This document shows, piece after piece, positions 1-11,090 of a DNA stretch of 64,000 bases. The DNA comes from Larix kaempferi (lineage: Eukaryota > Streptophyta > Pinopsida > Pinales > Pinaceae), in NCBI GenBank assembly GCA_027924585.1, contig BSBM01000370.1, positions 25,043,501 through 25,107,500 on the forward strand. The letters are read 5' to 3'. Under the pieces are notes generated by a model. The model was given only the letters and a program-made list of their open reading frames with translations. It did not search any database and had not been told where the DNA came from. Position 1 is the stretch's first letter. Each line of letters opens with the position of its first letter. The translations under genes and the position numbers were made by a program.

Positions 1-702
1 TGAGAAGCCAAGATTTTGTAACTAGAATAGTGGAGACGGAACTTGCTCAAGAGAGCACAGAAGACTGCATCAAATACCAAATACCACATAAAGTGATGAT
101 CGGGTACCCACACTCGATTGAAGGATGCATGCTGACCAGTTAGACACCTCCAATTAGTAGGGAAAGATCCACATGGATATAAGTGTGTCCAGAACAGCTA
201 TCATCGACTCTGAAATGTATATTGATTGATGCCTTAATTCTGTAAAATATATGTCCACTTGACAGTAAGTTGTGGAATATGAAACAGTAGTCTCATGCCA
301 TAAAGGTGGGTTGTTGTTCTCATTATATTGGACCACAGTTTGGGTATATCACAAAAGGATTGAAAGGTAAAGTATACTTAATTATGATCTTGGACTTGGC
401 ACTGCAGTCCCATTGTTGTTTGTTTCGTATTGTGGCTTTTAGAAGGGTCAGTTTTGGTGATGTATGTTGACCCTGCTGACTGATGGTTTAGGATTGATAG
501 TATGAGGCTCTCCTACATATTTTTTCAGGCTGTACATCTCTCCTTAGGCCTCGCAAGGCATAGAGAGAAGACTTTAAGTTTGTAAGCTGTTAATTTTATG
601 ATTAACCGACACAATAAAATTGAAAATATGATTGAGGTATTAATTTTCAAAATTGTCTTCAAAACTAGATATATAGCTGTGAAGAGCAAGTAATCACATT
701 AC
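1..702 (-). other. Probable intron 1 of the edge gene; no other feature seen
   Basis: The minus-strand exon to the right ends at a GT splice donor (reverse complement of positions 701-702), so this stretch should be the first intron of that gene. I could not recognise a second exon in any frame; it probably lies beyond the left edge. The DNA is AT-rich and has no long frame. Confidence 0.5.
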
Positions 703-1293
703 CTTCCAGGGCCACAGTGTCATGATGGATGTCTCTGCCATAGAAAAGAATGCTGAAAGAGCCAAGAGAACAGATATGAGCAATCCTTGATCTCTAAAAA
801 CACTGAAAACCTGTAAAATTTTAGGCGAGAGGAGCCCCCACAGAGCCCTCACTTTCAATGACAGCTGAGGTGCCAATGCTGGAACGCTTTCTACTGCATA
901 AGCTGCTCTGCATCTCCACAACAACGAAGCACATGATACTGCCGCCAAGACTGCAAGTGCCCGCTTGGAAATTCTGGCGACCCTCAATGCTATTTCAGGC
1001 ATTAAATCAGAACCTGTACGGACCTCGACTGGCCTTACAGGCTTCTCTCTGCTAAATTTGGCGAAGCCCACAAAACAAGAGGCAATCTGCCCTCTATAAG
1101 ACATTGTAGGAAAAACCCAACTCATCTTGGTCCTCCTATCGTCTTTTATTCCGTGTCTGACTCTTTGGGTACCCACCAATGAAGGGGGGGTATTGAATGC
1201 TGACTTCATGTGATAATGTCCAAATGTTGAATTAATCTCTGTATTTTTAAACACGCTTGTGTGTATCAGACACTGGTATAAACTGCCTGCCAT
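703..1293 (-). CDS. First exon of a DUF21/CNNM-type chloroplast membrane protein (partial)
   Basis: The last 35 residues of this exon (FRDQGLLISVLLALSAFFSMA, then ETSIMTLWPWK) match what I know of the first transmembrane segment of plant DUF21/CBS-domain proteins of the CorC/CNNM ion-transport superfamily, chloroplastic in Arabidopsis. The N-terminal part is basic and rich in Ser and Arg, as expected of a transit peptide, with a second hydrophobic run (ALAVLAAVSCASLL) before it. The frame reads through TGG CCC TGG AAG directly into a GT donor, so the remaining DUF21, CBS and CorC_HlyC exons must lie to the left, outside the window. The start is uncertain: the first ATG is at 1293, but internal Met codons (at MKSAF and MSWVF) could serve. 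This is the best candidate for a living host gene here; ion-transport function is a family inference. Confidence 0.66.
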
Positions 1294-2308
1294 TATGATG
1301 TATAGAATCTAGTTTTCATCCGATGTAGAAGAACCCTTGATTGTGTGCTCCTTCCACACTTTCAGCAGACCCACAACACATTCTTCAAGCTTTGCTATCA
1401 GTGTCACAGAGAGATAAAAGACATTCACAGATAGCTATGGTTTGGGGATAGCTGATAAACTATAGAATTGTGAATGGGCGGGGCTCAAAATTGTGGGAAT
1501 ATTCTCGATGAAAAGCAACAGATAGCATTTGGGTAAACTGTTCTACGATTATGAAATCTTGCCTCTCCTTGAGGCGTTCTCTCAAATTTGTCCAATTGAA
1601 TTGTGGTCCGTCTAAATAATAGAGATATGCATGTTTTTCAAAATGTGTGTTTCACATATGTTTCTGTTTAGAACAAAGGCAATTACTTCAGTGGAAATGT
1701 AAAAACATTGTTAAGTCGATCGCTTTAGGTAGGAGATGTGTAAATATATTAGCTGAGATGGGTTAGTTGAATATATAGTTGCCTATGTTGTTGATTGTTA
1801 TTTGTATTTGATTATTTATTATTAACAAGAGTTACGAAGGGGTAATGTTCCGGTAGTTGTTTTTGGCAATTGCTATAATATGATACTTTTACCACAAAAT
1901 TGTAACAGAAAAGAAAACAGAAAGCATGAAAGTGAATATATATTGAGAAGGTACTTGACAACAAAAAACAAAAAGCGAATAGTATGGTGCAGGCATCATT
2001 GGTTTTTACTTCCCATATTTTCGGAGTTTAATCATGTTTTGGGTTAGCATTCTCATGGCGACCTGAACATTTTAAATAGGAAATCGGTATGAGTAAATGA
2101 AATTAAAATATGTACAGAGAAAATAGGCAAGAGGTAAAGCCTATAATTGACAACAAGCTCAAGACCATGGAATGTAAGAGTATAAGGCTTACCCTTCTTA
2201 TACTAAATGACTATGTTTTGTTGAGCTCGCCGAGTTGCGTGAAATTAACTTTCAACGAGCTAAAACCATGAGAAAAACACATTAATTGCTAAATCTCATA
2301 TTATAAAC
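1294..2308. other. Upstream/intergenic DNA, nothing recognised
   Basis: This AT-rich stretch lies 5' of the minus-strand exon and would contain its promoter. I see no clear TATA box at a convincing distance, no long frame and no repeat with a visible partner. Confidence 0.5.
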
Positions 2309-2318
2309 CTAATTACAA

Positions 2319-2540
2319 CTGGTGGGCTAGCTCAAGTGGTTGAGTGTTGTAAGTTGTGGGCAGAAGGTCTTGGGGTCAAATCCCCAAGTGGCTATACATT
2401 GCTATATAAGGGCCTCACTTGATGTCCCCACCGGGTTAGGCCCCGTAATCAAGGCCGATGGTTTACCTTGGGTACCATCCTCAAAATGAGGGGAAGTACC
2501 TGAGGGTTTCCCCATGACATGTTCCAGTGGAAAAAAAAAA
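2319..2540 (+). mobile_element. tRNA-derived SINE with perfect target-site duplication
   Basis: The element is 222 bp. Its head has a Pol III A box (TAGCTCAAGTGG, about 2328) and a B box (GGTCAAATCCC, about 2374). The body continues through GC-rich, non-coding sequence and ends in a pure run of ten A. A 10-bp direct repeat, CTAATTACAA, sits immediately before it (2309-2318) and after the A-run (2541-2550). The repeat is identical on both sides, so the insertion is intact and comparatively recent. Confidence 0.88.
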
Positions 2541-2550
2541 CTAATTACAA

Positions 2551-5284
2551 AGATTTTATGCACAAAACGCTGAATAAATCAATCAAATGGAGGCCGAGCT
2601 AAGGGAAAATGCCTTGAAGCTGCAAATCTTCCTTCACTAGACAGCAGAGAAAATGTAAAAGACAAATTTTACTAATAATTACTCTACCATTCAACCCAAG
2701 GATAGATAGAACCAATTCACTCATCCGTAGTTTTATTGGTAAGCGAGCAATTCATGACCCTCCAATCTTGAAAATGTCATGAGCTGGTGCATGCAATTTG
2801 AAACATGGAAAAATTCAATGAAAGATGTGGATCTATAACTCAATGAATAATTAAGCCTAACATCAAATTTAATTCAAATGACCCTCTCTAAATATCCATG
2901 ATATTATCATGCTTCATATGGATATAGCCTTTACCTTAAGTCTAGATTACGATGGAATAGCTAGAGTGACTCGATGATGATAATAAATACGAGAGGGACA
3001 TGTCACATTTTCCTTCCATCGCCATAAATATAATCATTTCCAATGAAGCCTCGAGACTGGAGTATGTACCATGAAATATTATGTGGAGTGTTTTATATGA
3101 TCCTTTATTACTCCAACCGTAGTTCGTAGGATGTTCAATTAATTTCCAATGATAAACCATACAATGCAACTGACGTCCACTCGTCGCCCCTTCCTAGGGA
3201 GGGAAAAACAAGGTAGACGTCAGCAAGTTATAACCAATTAAAACTTTAATAAATGTTTGTTTTAAATTATATTCAATACATTATATTACAAACATTATAG
3301 AAACATTGGAAAATAAAAAATAAAATAAAATAAAATTAGCTTCGTTGGAGACAGATTAATCCACCCAAATGAATCATACATGTGCCCCATCGAGGACATA
3401 ATAAATGTACTTTCATCAACATATATCATTTTATATGATTTAAGATCAAATATTTATGAACCATTTTGAAATGATATTGTAATTACATTTATAATTTTGA
3501 ATAAAATATTTATGAACCATTTTGAATTGAATAAAATATTTTGGACCATTTTGAAATGATATTGTAATTGCTATTTATGTTTTGAATGGCATTATTCAAT
3601 AAAAAGTTTAAAAGTTTAGCAAGCATTTATGATTTTTTTGAAGTGACAGATTCCCAAGTATGCTTTCTTGGCTTATGCTTAACAGATTGGATTTTATATG
3701 TTTTTCTTCATCGATGGCTCTAGACGAGGACCAAACAACCACACACTTTCAACATTCAATTGGCTCTTGTCCTTTTACATTCTATTTGCAGTTAACTTCA
3801 ATGCCTAATTGTATGTCTAAGAAAACAATATGAGCCAAAACCTTGAAATATCAATTGGGAGGAATGAAAAACTAGTAACAACAATATATATGGACAGGCA
3901 CAATGAATCTTAAAGCACCTGTCATAGTGTTTCACTTTATGTTCAACAATAAATCAGGCTTTATCAATTTTAAATATATTGTTTACCAAACTACAAAGAA
4001 ATTAAGTTGACTTGTTATAATTCGACAGATATACATTCATCTACCTTTGAAATAATATATGTGGTAGGCTTGTACTTTAAATTTTGAAGAGTTGCATTTT
4101 GAAAAGCTTCGGATTTATTTTGGTTTTTGGTGTAAGTCAAGATGTGGACTGTAATGTTGGTAGACAAGATAATGAAAAAGAACAATGAAATTATTTTCAC
4201 TAATTTTGCCATATAAGGAACCGGAAATTTGCAACCTTGGTTTCTGCATGTAGGATTTTATTTCCTCTTGTTCTTCTCACTAAGCCTTAAGACTGTAAAT
4301 GCAGGTATCTCATATTCCATAGCGATTTTGGTGATTATGCCATGGCGGTAAGATATTCCTACTTTCATCTCCCATCTAACCCCACTCCCTTGTCCCCGGG
4401 AAGGGGTCCCATGGTTGTCTCATGAACATGGATATTATTGTGGATCTTGTAGTTTGGGCATAAAATACTCCCCCACAGATACATTGAAATCCGAGGACAG
4501 GGAAGTTGAAGCGAGATCCATTTAGCACGATGATTACATTTTTGTACTTGTATGGATATATGACATTTTGGTAGGAAGGAGGTCGATGGTGTTTATTGCT
4601 AAAAAATCCTTGGGATGGAAACCAAGTTGAGGATGAATGCATAACCACCGAAGGATTTATGAACTGGTCAATGGAATTTGAAACATCAAGAGATAGATGG
4701 CACTCTAGAACGTGGATTAACTCTTCCACCTATTGATTATGTGCATAATTCACATAAAATTTTCTACCTGGGAATTTGAAGTGTACTGGAAGTTTACAAA
4801 TCAAAGTGGCATGGAAAGAATGATGGTGAAATGAGAAAACTCCCAAATGTATCATGAGCCATTGGCCATTTGTAATTATTATTTTGATAGAATTATAAAT
4901 TATAGGTTTATGGACATGTTCACCGGATGTAATAAAAAATACAAACTTTAAAGCACACTAAATTGGGTGTCCACTGTCATGATAAACATCAAACCTGCAA
5001 AAGTTGATTGCTAAATTAAGCAAGAGCTACGAGACTCATAACCCCTACTTGAGTATTGTACCTCGCTGCCCTTTGAGATTCTCTATGACTTGGTAATTTC
5101 ATTGTTTTAGATGTTTTTAATTTTATTATAATCTATATACATATCATACAAATGATGAAAGTGCAAAGTTCAATCAATATTATAGATTTCACAATCCATA
5201 AAATCATGAAGGAAAATGCCATATTGTAAGTACACTATAATACAAATTCGTGGAAAAGGCATTTAAATTGTGATAAAATTATTT
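2551..5284. other. AT-rich intergenic DNA with a small internal duplication
   Basis: No gene is recognised. Around 3465-3575 a block containing GAACCATTTTGAAATGATAT occurs twice, with a degenerate third partial copy, which indicates local slippage or duplication. Short minus-strand frames near 2942-3169 and 4376-4729 have no recognisable domains and I do not call them genes. Confidence 0.5.
3171..3300. repeat. Dispersed repeat fragment, related to 6739-6860
   Basis: The segment opens with TGACGTC and, about 50 bp on, has GACGTCA. AT-rich sequence with the pattern TTAAATTATATTCAATA follows. A similar arrangement (TGACGCC, CCTAGG in the middle, TGACGTCA, then AT-rich tail) occurs at 6739. The two are probably diverged copies of one uncharacterised element; the TGACGTCA-type ends could be short terminal inverted repeats. 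Confidence 0.4.
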
Positions 5285-5420
5285 AACAGTGGCATCGAGC
5301 AAATCCCAGGCGACGTCGTTGTGGCTTTCCATCAAACTAGCCACCAGCAAGGAACTTCCCGGACTCGAACCCTAGCTATTGGAAGGCAGTGTCAACTTGG
5401 GTGACTTAAACATCGTAGAT
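5285..5420 (-). mobile_element. SINE fragment (tRNA-like head)
   Basis: On the minus strand positions 5361-5371 read GGTTCGAGTCC, a perfect Pol III B box. A weak A-box-like stretch (AAGTCACCCAAGTTGA) lies about 45 bases upstream on the same strand. The sequence downstream on the minus strand is GC-rich and non-coding. I could not find an A-tail or matching flanks, so this is treated as a truncated SINE head. Confidence 0.55.
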
Positions 5421-5655
5421 ATCTGTTGAAAGAAAAGATGAAAGTGAAGCCGAAACTGTGATTACTAGCGTTTCGACTGCATCCTTTGTGTGGCCTCCTC
5501 CTTGAGAGTTTTGTGAAACTTTAATCCCATTTCGGCTCATCGGATGCCAATTATGTACTTGTAGACATAAATAACAAAGAAGCTCAACATCAGTCGCACG
5601 AACCACAAGGATATGAGTTTGGAACCTTCAATACTATCGGATCTCTCTCTCTCAT

Positions 5656-5712
5656 AATGCATAAGTGTAAGGAGACTAAACAATAGCTATCTTTTACTTC
5701 AACTACCACTCG
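5656..5712 (+). repeat. Direct repeat left of the P450 remnant
   Basis: The block around ATGCATAAGTGTAAGGAGAC and continuing to TTTTACTTCAACTACCA recurs at 6502-6558, with about 47 of 54 positions equal by eye. The right copy lies in the C-terminal part of the P450 frame. The left copy is therefore probably the C-terminus of an earlier tandem P450 copy, or one side of a local duplication. Confidence 0.6.
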
Positions 5713-5749
5713 TGAAAGAATTTACGTTTCTTGAAAGTGGGGAAGGAGA

Positions 5750-6560
5750 GACAGATGATGGATGCCCTAAAGCACTTGAAGGACTTCGTTGATGATCTCA
5801 TTGCTTTCAAGAAGAAGAAATTTTTATTTTTGATGCCAGCCACAGTGGGGATATGAGAGATCTTCTTGCTCAACAACTCACACCAGTTTCAAGAAGATGA
5901 GCTCAACAGCTCGCACCAGTTTCTTCGAGATATGGTGCTCAACTTTGTGATTGCGGGCAGAGATATATCTGACGTTGTGTTAGGTTGGTTATTTTGGCTC
6001 CTTTCTTGCAATCATCACGTCGAAGAAAAAATCGTTCAAGAACTTTGCGTCATATTAGCTCAAAGACCCAAATCTAAAAAAATGGAGCCTTTCACTGCAA
6101 AAGAGCTCCAATATTGTGTATATTTGCATGCAGCACTAAACGAGACTCCGAGATTGTATCCTTTAGTTCCCAACAATCAAAAAGGAATTTTGCACAAAGA
6201 CGTGTTGCCTAGTGGAACTTGCATAGAGCCTAGGATGAAATTTATGTACAACATTTATGCTTTGGTCCACATGGAAAGCATTTGGGGATCCGATTGTCTC
6301 AAGTTCAAGACGGAGATGGATTGATAACAACAGTGAAGGGTAGCCGAGGATGAAAAAACAATTCCATGTACAAGTTCTTGCCGTTCAACACAGGGACGAG
6401 GATGTGCCTGCCAACCTGGGGAAGGACATGGCGTACTTGCAGATGAAGGCCGCAACAACAGGGATTCTAAGTATTTTTCACATTCTGGTCGTTGAAAACC
6501 AATGTATAAGTGAAAGGATACTAAACAATAGTTATATTTTACTTCAAGTACCATATTGAT
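5750..6560 (+). pseudogene. Cytochrome P450 pseudogene, CYP86-clan type
   Basis: Frames in this stretch give the I-helix region (FLRDMVLNFVIAGRD, followed by ISD where ADTTA-type residues are usual), the K-helix ExxR as ETPR, a PERF-like region (MESIWGSDCLKFKTEMD) and the haem-binding loop FNTGTRMCLxxGKDMAYLQMK. CYP86/CYP94/CYP704 enzymes are plant fatty-acid hydroxylases of the ER. The copy is dead: there are frame changes near 5852, a stop at 6322, and an 8-bp insertion inside the haem loop near 6412 (CCTGCCAA before CCTGGGGAAG) that shifts the frame exactly after the haem-ligand Cys. The N-terminal half is missing. No intron-like sequence is evident. The clan assignment is from memory of conserved motifs. 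Confidence 0.8.
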
Positions 6561-6738
6561 TTCAAATACCTCCTCGTTAACTGATAAGCATTCATTACCC
6601 AATACGTATGGTCGAATAATGAATATAAATGTGGACATGTGGAAGAGGAAACTCTGTGATATTTGCGCTAAGGTCCCAGGTGGAAGGTAGAGTACATGTA
6701 GAATTAAGTGAAGGGCCAGATCTACCGCACGACAACCA

Positions 6739-6860
6739 TGACGCCAGCACACCGTCCCGTCCTAGGCGTGGAATATCGAGGCTGACGTCATAGTGTAGCA
6801 GTTAATAAAATTTCAAATAAATAATTTTTATTATAAATTATATTTAATAAAAAATTATTT
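6739..6860. repeat. Dispersed repeat fragment, related to 3171-3300
   Basis: This is the second copy of the pattern described at 3171: TGACGCC, a central CCTAGG, TGACGTCA, then an AT-rich tail. Confidence 0.4.
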
Positions 6861-7394
6861 TATAAAGTTCAACTATGCAAAAGTAAAAAAATTGTGTTTG
6901 TAAGAATGAACTAATACTAGCATTTGCCCCTTGAGGGGAAAAAAATGAACGTCGGTAGGAAAAGAGGAAAGTTAGAAGGAACAAAAACATAGGCGTAGGG
7001 AGCGAAGGATACTAGTAGGAAAAGAGCAAAGTTTGTAAGAATCTCAGATTACAAAGACATAGGCACTCAACCCACAACAAAAAATAATGTTAAGTTCATC
7101 AACACAGTGAGCCAACTACAATTGTTTTTCTCACAATCTCTGTAGTAGTAATCTCAACACTATAAATTACTTCTATGTCTGGAATATATAAGCAATTTGA
7201 AAAAATATTTATGCAATAATATCAATGAAAACAATGATTATAATAGCTCCTAAACTGCACAAACTACTTGTGAACAAAAGTTTGCTTTCATGCCATGTGT
7301 TGTAGCAATAAATTTAGGAATCTCCATATACAAGTATAGGTATAGAACTCTTTCATGGACCAGCTCTTGGTAGTGCCACAATCTAAGTTGTAAA
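6861..7394. other. AT-rich intergenic DNA, nothing recognised
   Basis: There is no long frame, no Pol III boxes and no LTR ends. Confidence 0.5.
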
Positions 7395-7991
7395 TGAATC
7401 TTCGTTATGCTTGCTTCAATAATCGAAGATACAGTGGCAAACCCAGATATGTTTCTTTCTTCTCATTGAGGATTTCAAGTCCACAATAAAAACTTTACAT
7501 CCTTCTCAACCATGTAAAGGCGAACAGACCTGTCACTACATGAACTAATCTTCTGAAAATTACTAATAAACCAAGGAAAGTAACTGGTTATCAATGACTC
7601 TCACCGCATCAAGGATTCACACGTCTTCTGACAATATAGATAGTTCACAACAAAGCACAACAAAAATGCAAACTTACAACACAATAGGAGTGGTGAATCT
7701 TCGTTATGCTTGCTTCAAGAATGGAAAATACAATGGGAAACATAGATATGTTTCTTTCTTCTCATTGAGGATTTGAAGTCCACAATAAAAACTTTACATG
7801 CTTCTCAACCATGTAAAGGCGAATAGACTTGTCACTATATGAATTAGTCTTTTGAAAATCACTAATAAACCAAGGAAAGTAACTGGTTATCAATGACTCT
7901 CACCGCATCAAGGATTCACACGTCTTCTGACAATATAGATAGTTCACAACAAAGCACAATAAAATGCAGACTTACAATACAATAGGAGTGG
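7395..7991. repeat. Tandem duplication, 300-bp unit, two copies
   Basis: Copy 1 (7395-7694) and copy 2 (7695-7991) are directly adjacent. Both start GAATCTTCGTTATGCTTGCT and end at ACAATAGGAGTGGT. The period is exactly 300 bp at the start and the copies are over 90 percent alike by eye. No frame is conserved through both. Confidence 0.9.
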
Positions 7992-9252
7992 TCGTAGCTC
8001 TCAATATAAAGGTTGTATTTATTCAACGTGGAGGTAGATGAGGAAACTGAAGAGCATTGAACTAAAAAAGTAGTAAAATATAGAATTGTTACAAAAATAT
8101 GAACAAGCATTTAGGTTTTTTAGAGAAAGGGAATCCCAATAATATCCATTGAAAAGTACACATTACATATAAACATTTATGCAATAGTTTCTCAAGAAGG
8201 GAAATTTGTTTTCATTGACAAAGAAGAATAGATGAACAACAAAAAGGGTTGGTTCACCACTATATAGCCTTGGAAGAGTTTGTTATCTGGTGAAATTGCA
8301 AAAATGAGAATAGTAGGCAAAGTTTTAATTTGAGTGTTGTACATTTGAGAAGATACAAATGATATTTACAATTAAAATTAGCTGGACGCTTCAAAATTGG
8401 AAATAGTGTATTGTTTTACACTCCTCCTTAATTTCATACTCAGCTTCCGAAGGTCCAGAGTCCACATGGTGGAAGGGCGTTTCTTTATTTTTTATTTCCG
8501 GTCCAGCCGTGTCATACACATCTCTGCACAAGTTTTTTATTGCAGCTTCGGGCTCTTTCTCCCCTACGAGAACCATATTCTTCTTCCTCAACAGAAAGAG
8601 GATATCTCTATTTCAATAGGAAGTATCTGAAGCTGCGATGGGGTTTCACCTTTTTCTATTCTCTGTTGTTCTATTGATTCCTGTCATCAAAATTCAGACA
8701 CAATTAGGACTATTATGGCGAAAAGATACTGGTTACTCGGACAAAAAATTCAATGGTGAGGGTTCAATTACGTCAGATGGCGTACGAGAAAAATCACCAA
8801 ACAACAATACACTTGTATGGTTTAGGAAGTCTCAACACTTGCAAATAATACTGTAATATACAAAGAGAACTCCATAAATCTTGGGGAAATTAAATGCCGA
8901 GAAGAACTTCAATATGTTGTAAAATGAGAGAAAGTTGTGTGTACGTAGACAAGGGGTAATTTTTGGAAAATATGGCAAGTTTCTTGAGCAGTGATGTCTC
9001 GGTCAACAGTTGCTTATGAGTTCAAACGGTGATAGGAATATGAGGTCGAGTCATGTGGAAATGATGTAATTGTGATTATAAGCAACTAAATCTATGAACT
9101 ATTGAACCATCACATCTAAATCTATGAACTATTGAACTATAAGTCCATAAGAATCTTTCGACATACAACATACATCCATACACAGTTTAAAACGCTTTGA
9201 GGTAATTCCTACACCATCATGATTAATTTACGGATGACAAACCATGGTAAAA
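7992..9252. other. Intergenic DNA, nothing recognised
   Basis: Short opposing frames at 8391-8630 and a 72-codon frame at 8638-8856 carry no recognisable domain. The phrase AAATCTATGAACTATTGAAC is duplicated around 9087-9139. Confidence 0.45.
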
Positions 9253-10130
9253 AATGTGCTAATGGAGGTCAAATTTGCATGTTAACCATCCAAACCCAAG
9301 GAAAAGTCATCATTGCATGTTGTACCTCCTTCATAATTGGATTATGTTTTGCAATGATCAAAGAGGAATATGAGAGAGCATACTAATGTGGTGTATGTTG
9401 CATGGAGTTAGGGTGGTTGAATAAAAGTTTAGCTAAAGTATTATGTTAACCCACTTGCTATCTCTTAGTTTGATTTCAAATTTTCTTTTCAAATGAAGGG
9501 TGTTCTATAAAAAGTCTAAATTTTCATGGTTGTTTCCAAGAATTTGTTTGTATTTAAATTTAAACCCAAGGAAAAGTCATGATTGCATGTTGTACCTCCT
9601 TGATAATTGGATTATGTTTTGCAATGATCAAAGAGGAATGTGAGAGAGCATACTAATGTGGTGTATGCTGCATGGAGTTAGGGTGGTTGAATAAAAGTTT
9701 AGCTAAAGTATTATGTTATCCCATTTGCTACCTCTTAGTTTGATTTCAAATTTTCTTTTCAAATGAAGGGTGTTCTATGAAAAGTCTAAATTTTCATGGT
9801 TGTTTCCAAGAATTTGTTTGTAATGTGCTAATGGAGGTCAAATTTGCATGTTAACCATCCAAACCCAAGGAAAAGTCATCATTGCATGTTGTACCTCCTT
9901 CATAATTGGATTATGTTTTGCAATGATCAAAGAGGAATATGAGAGAGCATACTAATGTGGTGTATGCTGCATGGAGTTAGGGTGGTTGAATAAAAGTTTA
10001 GCTAAAGTATTATGTTAACCCATTTGTTATCTCTTAGTTTGATTTCAAAATTTCTTTTCAAATGAAGGGTGTTCTATAAAAAGTCTAAATTTTCGTGGTT
10101 GTTTTCAAGAATTTGTTTGTATTTAAATTT
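9253..10130. repeat. Tandem triplication, about 300-bp unit
   Basis: Copies occupy 9253-9560, 9561-9821 and 9822-10130. Copies 1 and 3 both begin AATGTGCTAATGGAGGTC; copy 2 lacks about the first 38 bases and starts at AAACCCAAGG. All three share the phrase TGCATGTTGTACCTCCTT and the end AAGAATTTGTTTGTA. Copies 1 and 3 are more alike at the start than either is to copy 2. The unit is AT-rich and non-coding. Confidence 0.9.
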
Positions 10131-10969
10131 GTTTCTCTTAGCCACACTAGGTGGAACGTTTGACTCTATAAAATTTTCGCTTTCTCCTCCAAACCCTCCA
10201 CCTAATGACTTAGAGGTTAATTGGTTCTTCGGTAATTATTAAGTGAGTAATTGTGATATCTAAGTATATATGTCTCTCTTTTAAAATGTATACAAAATAT
10301 TTTCTTATTCTAGATTTTAATGTTAATGTAGAAATACTTTGACTTTTATTAAAAAAATGCATTGTAGAATTGTGAAATCATACATAGTGATCTCATCACT
10401 AAAGTGATTGTTATGGGAGTTGAACATTACATATTTTCTAGATAATTGAAACTTAAATATTCAGTCAAGTTAATGATAATAGGATATATGTATTAACTAT
10501 ATTGAATTTAGTTGTTGTGAATTTTTTTATTAAATTGAATTAAATATTTAATTTCTTAAATCAAATAATAATAATTGATTTTAATTATTTTTCAAATTTA
10601 AATTAAAACATTAATGATAATTATTTTTTTAAACTTTATAAATATATAATAATAAACTAAAATAATTTAATTTCATAAAATTTATATAAACATGTTATCT
10701 TAAATTAAAAATAAGTATTCAAACTTATATAATAGACAAATATATAATGTGTTTTTAATGAATTTCATTAAAAAAAAATTAAAAAAATTATAAGTTTAAA
10801 TAAAATAATTATTAAAAATATATGTTTTTCATTAACATACAATAAAATTCAACTATAAAAATACAAAATTTATCTTTATATTAATAACTTATATTATTTT
10901 GTTAATAATTTTAATATATGTATATATAATTCCAAATCGAGTACTGCTAGTAACATGTCATGCTAAAGG
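10131..10969. other. Very AT-rich intergenic DNA
   Basis: From about 10490 to 10930 the sequence is almost only A and T, with many TTAAT and AATAAA words, and contains no gene. It could act as a matrix-attachment-like region, but nothing specific supports that. Confidence 0.5.
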
Positions 10970-11090
10970 GGCCGCCATTGTGGTTGGGTGGCTGGGGCGG
11001 TCGGCTGTGGCCGTCCCCACCTAGGATCGACCCCGAGACCCCATCCGATTCGGCGCTCTCACCTACTATTGAGTGCCAGTTACACTATAT
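10970..11090 (-). mobile_element. SINE head fragment in an AT-rich context
   Basis: On the minus strand this reads as a tRNA-like head: an A-box-like stretch (TGGCACTCAATAGTAGGTGA), GAGCGCCGA, GTCTCGG and then a B box GGGTCGATCC (reverse complement of about 11024-11033). The GC content jumps sharply from its surroundings. AACATGT occurs on both sides (about 10952 and 11109), which could be a residual target-site duplication. Confidence 0.55.

Noticed and set aside
2319-2400. Functional tRNA gene
   Set aside because: Only the A and B boxes fit; no cloverleaf with acceptor stem forms, and the 3' part, A-run and TSD identify a SINE. The same applies to the heads at 5361, 11024, 28797 and 33350.
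10490-10930. Origin or matrix-attachment region
   Set aside because: Only high AT content supports it; no specific motif pattern separates it from ordinary AT-rich plant intergenic DNA.
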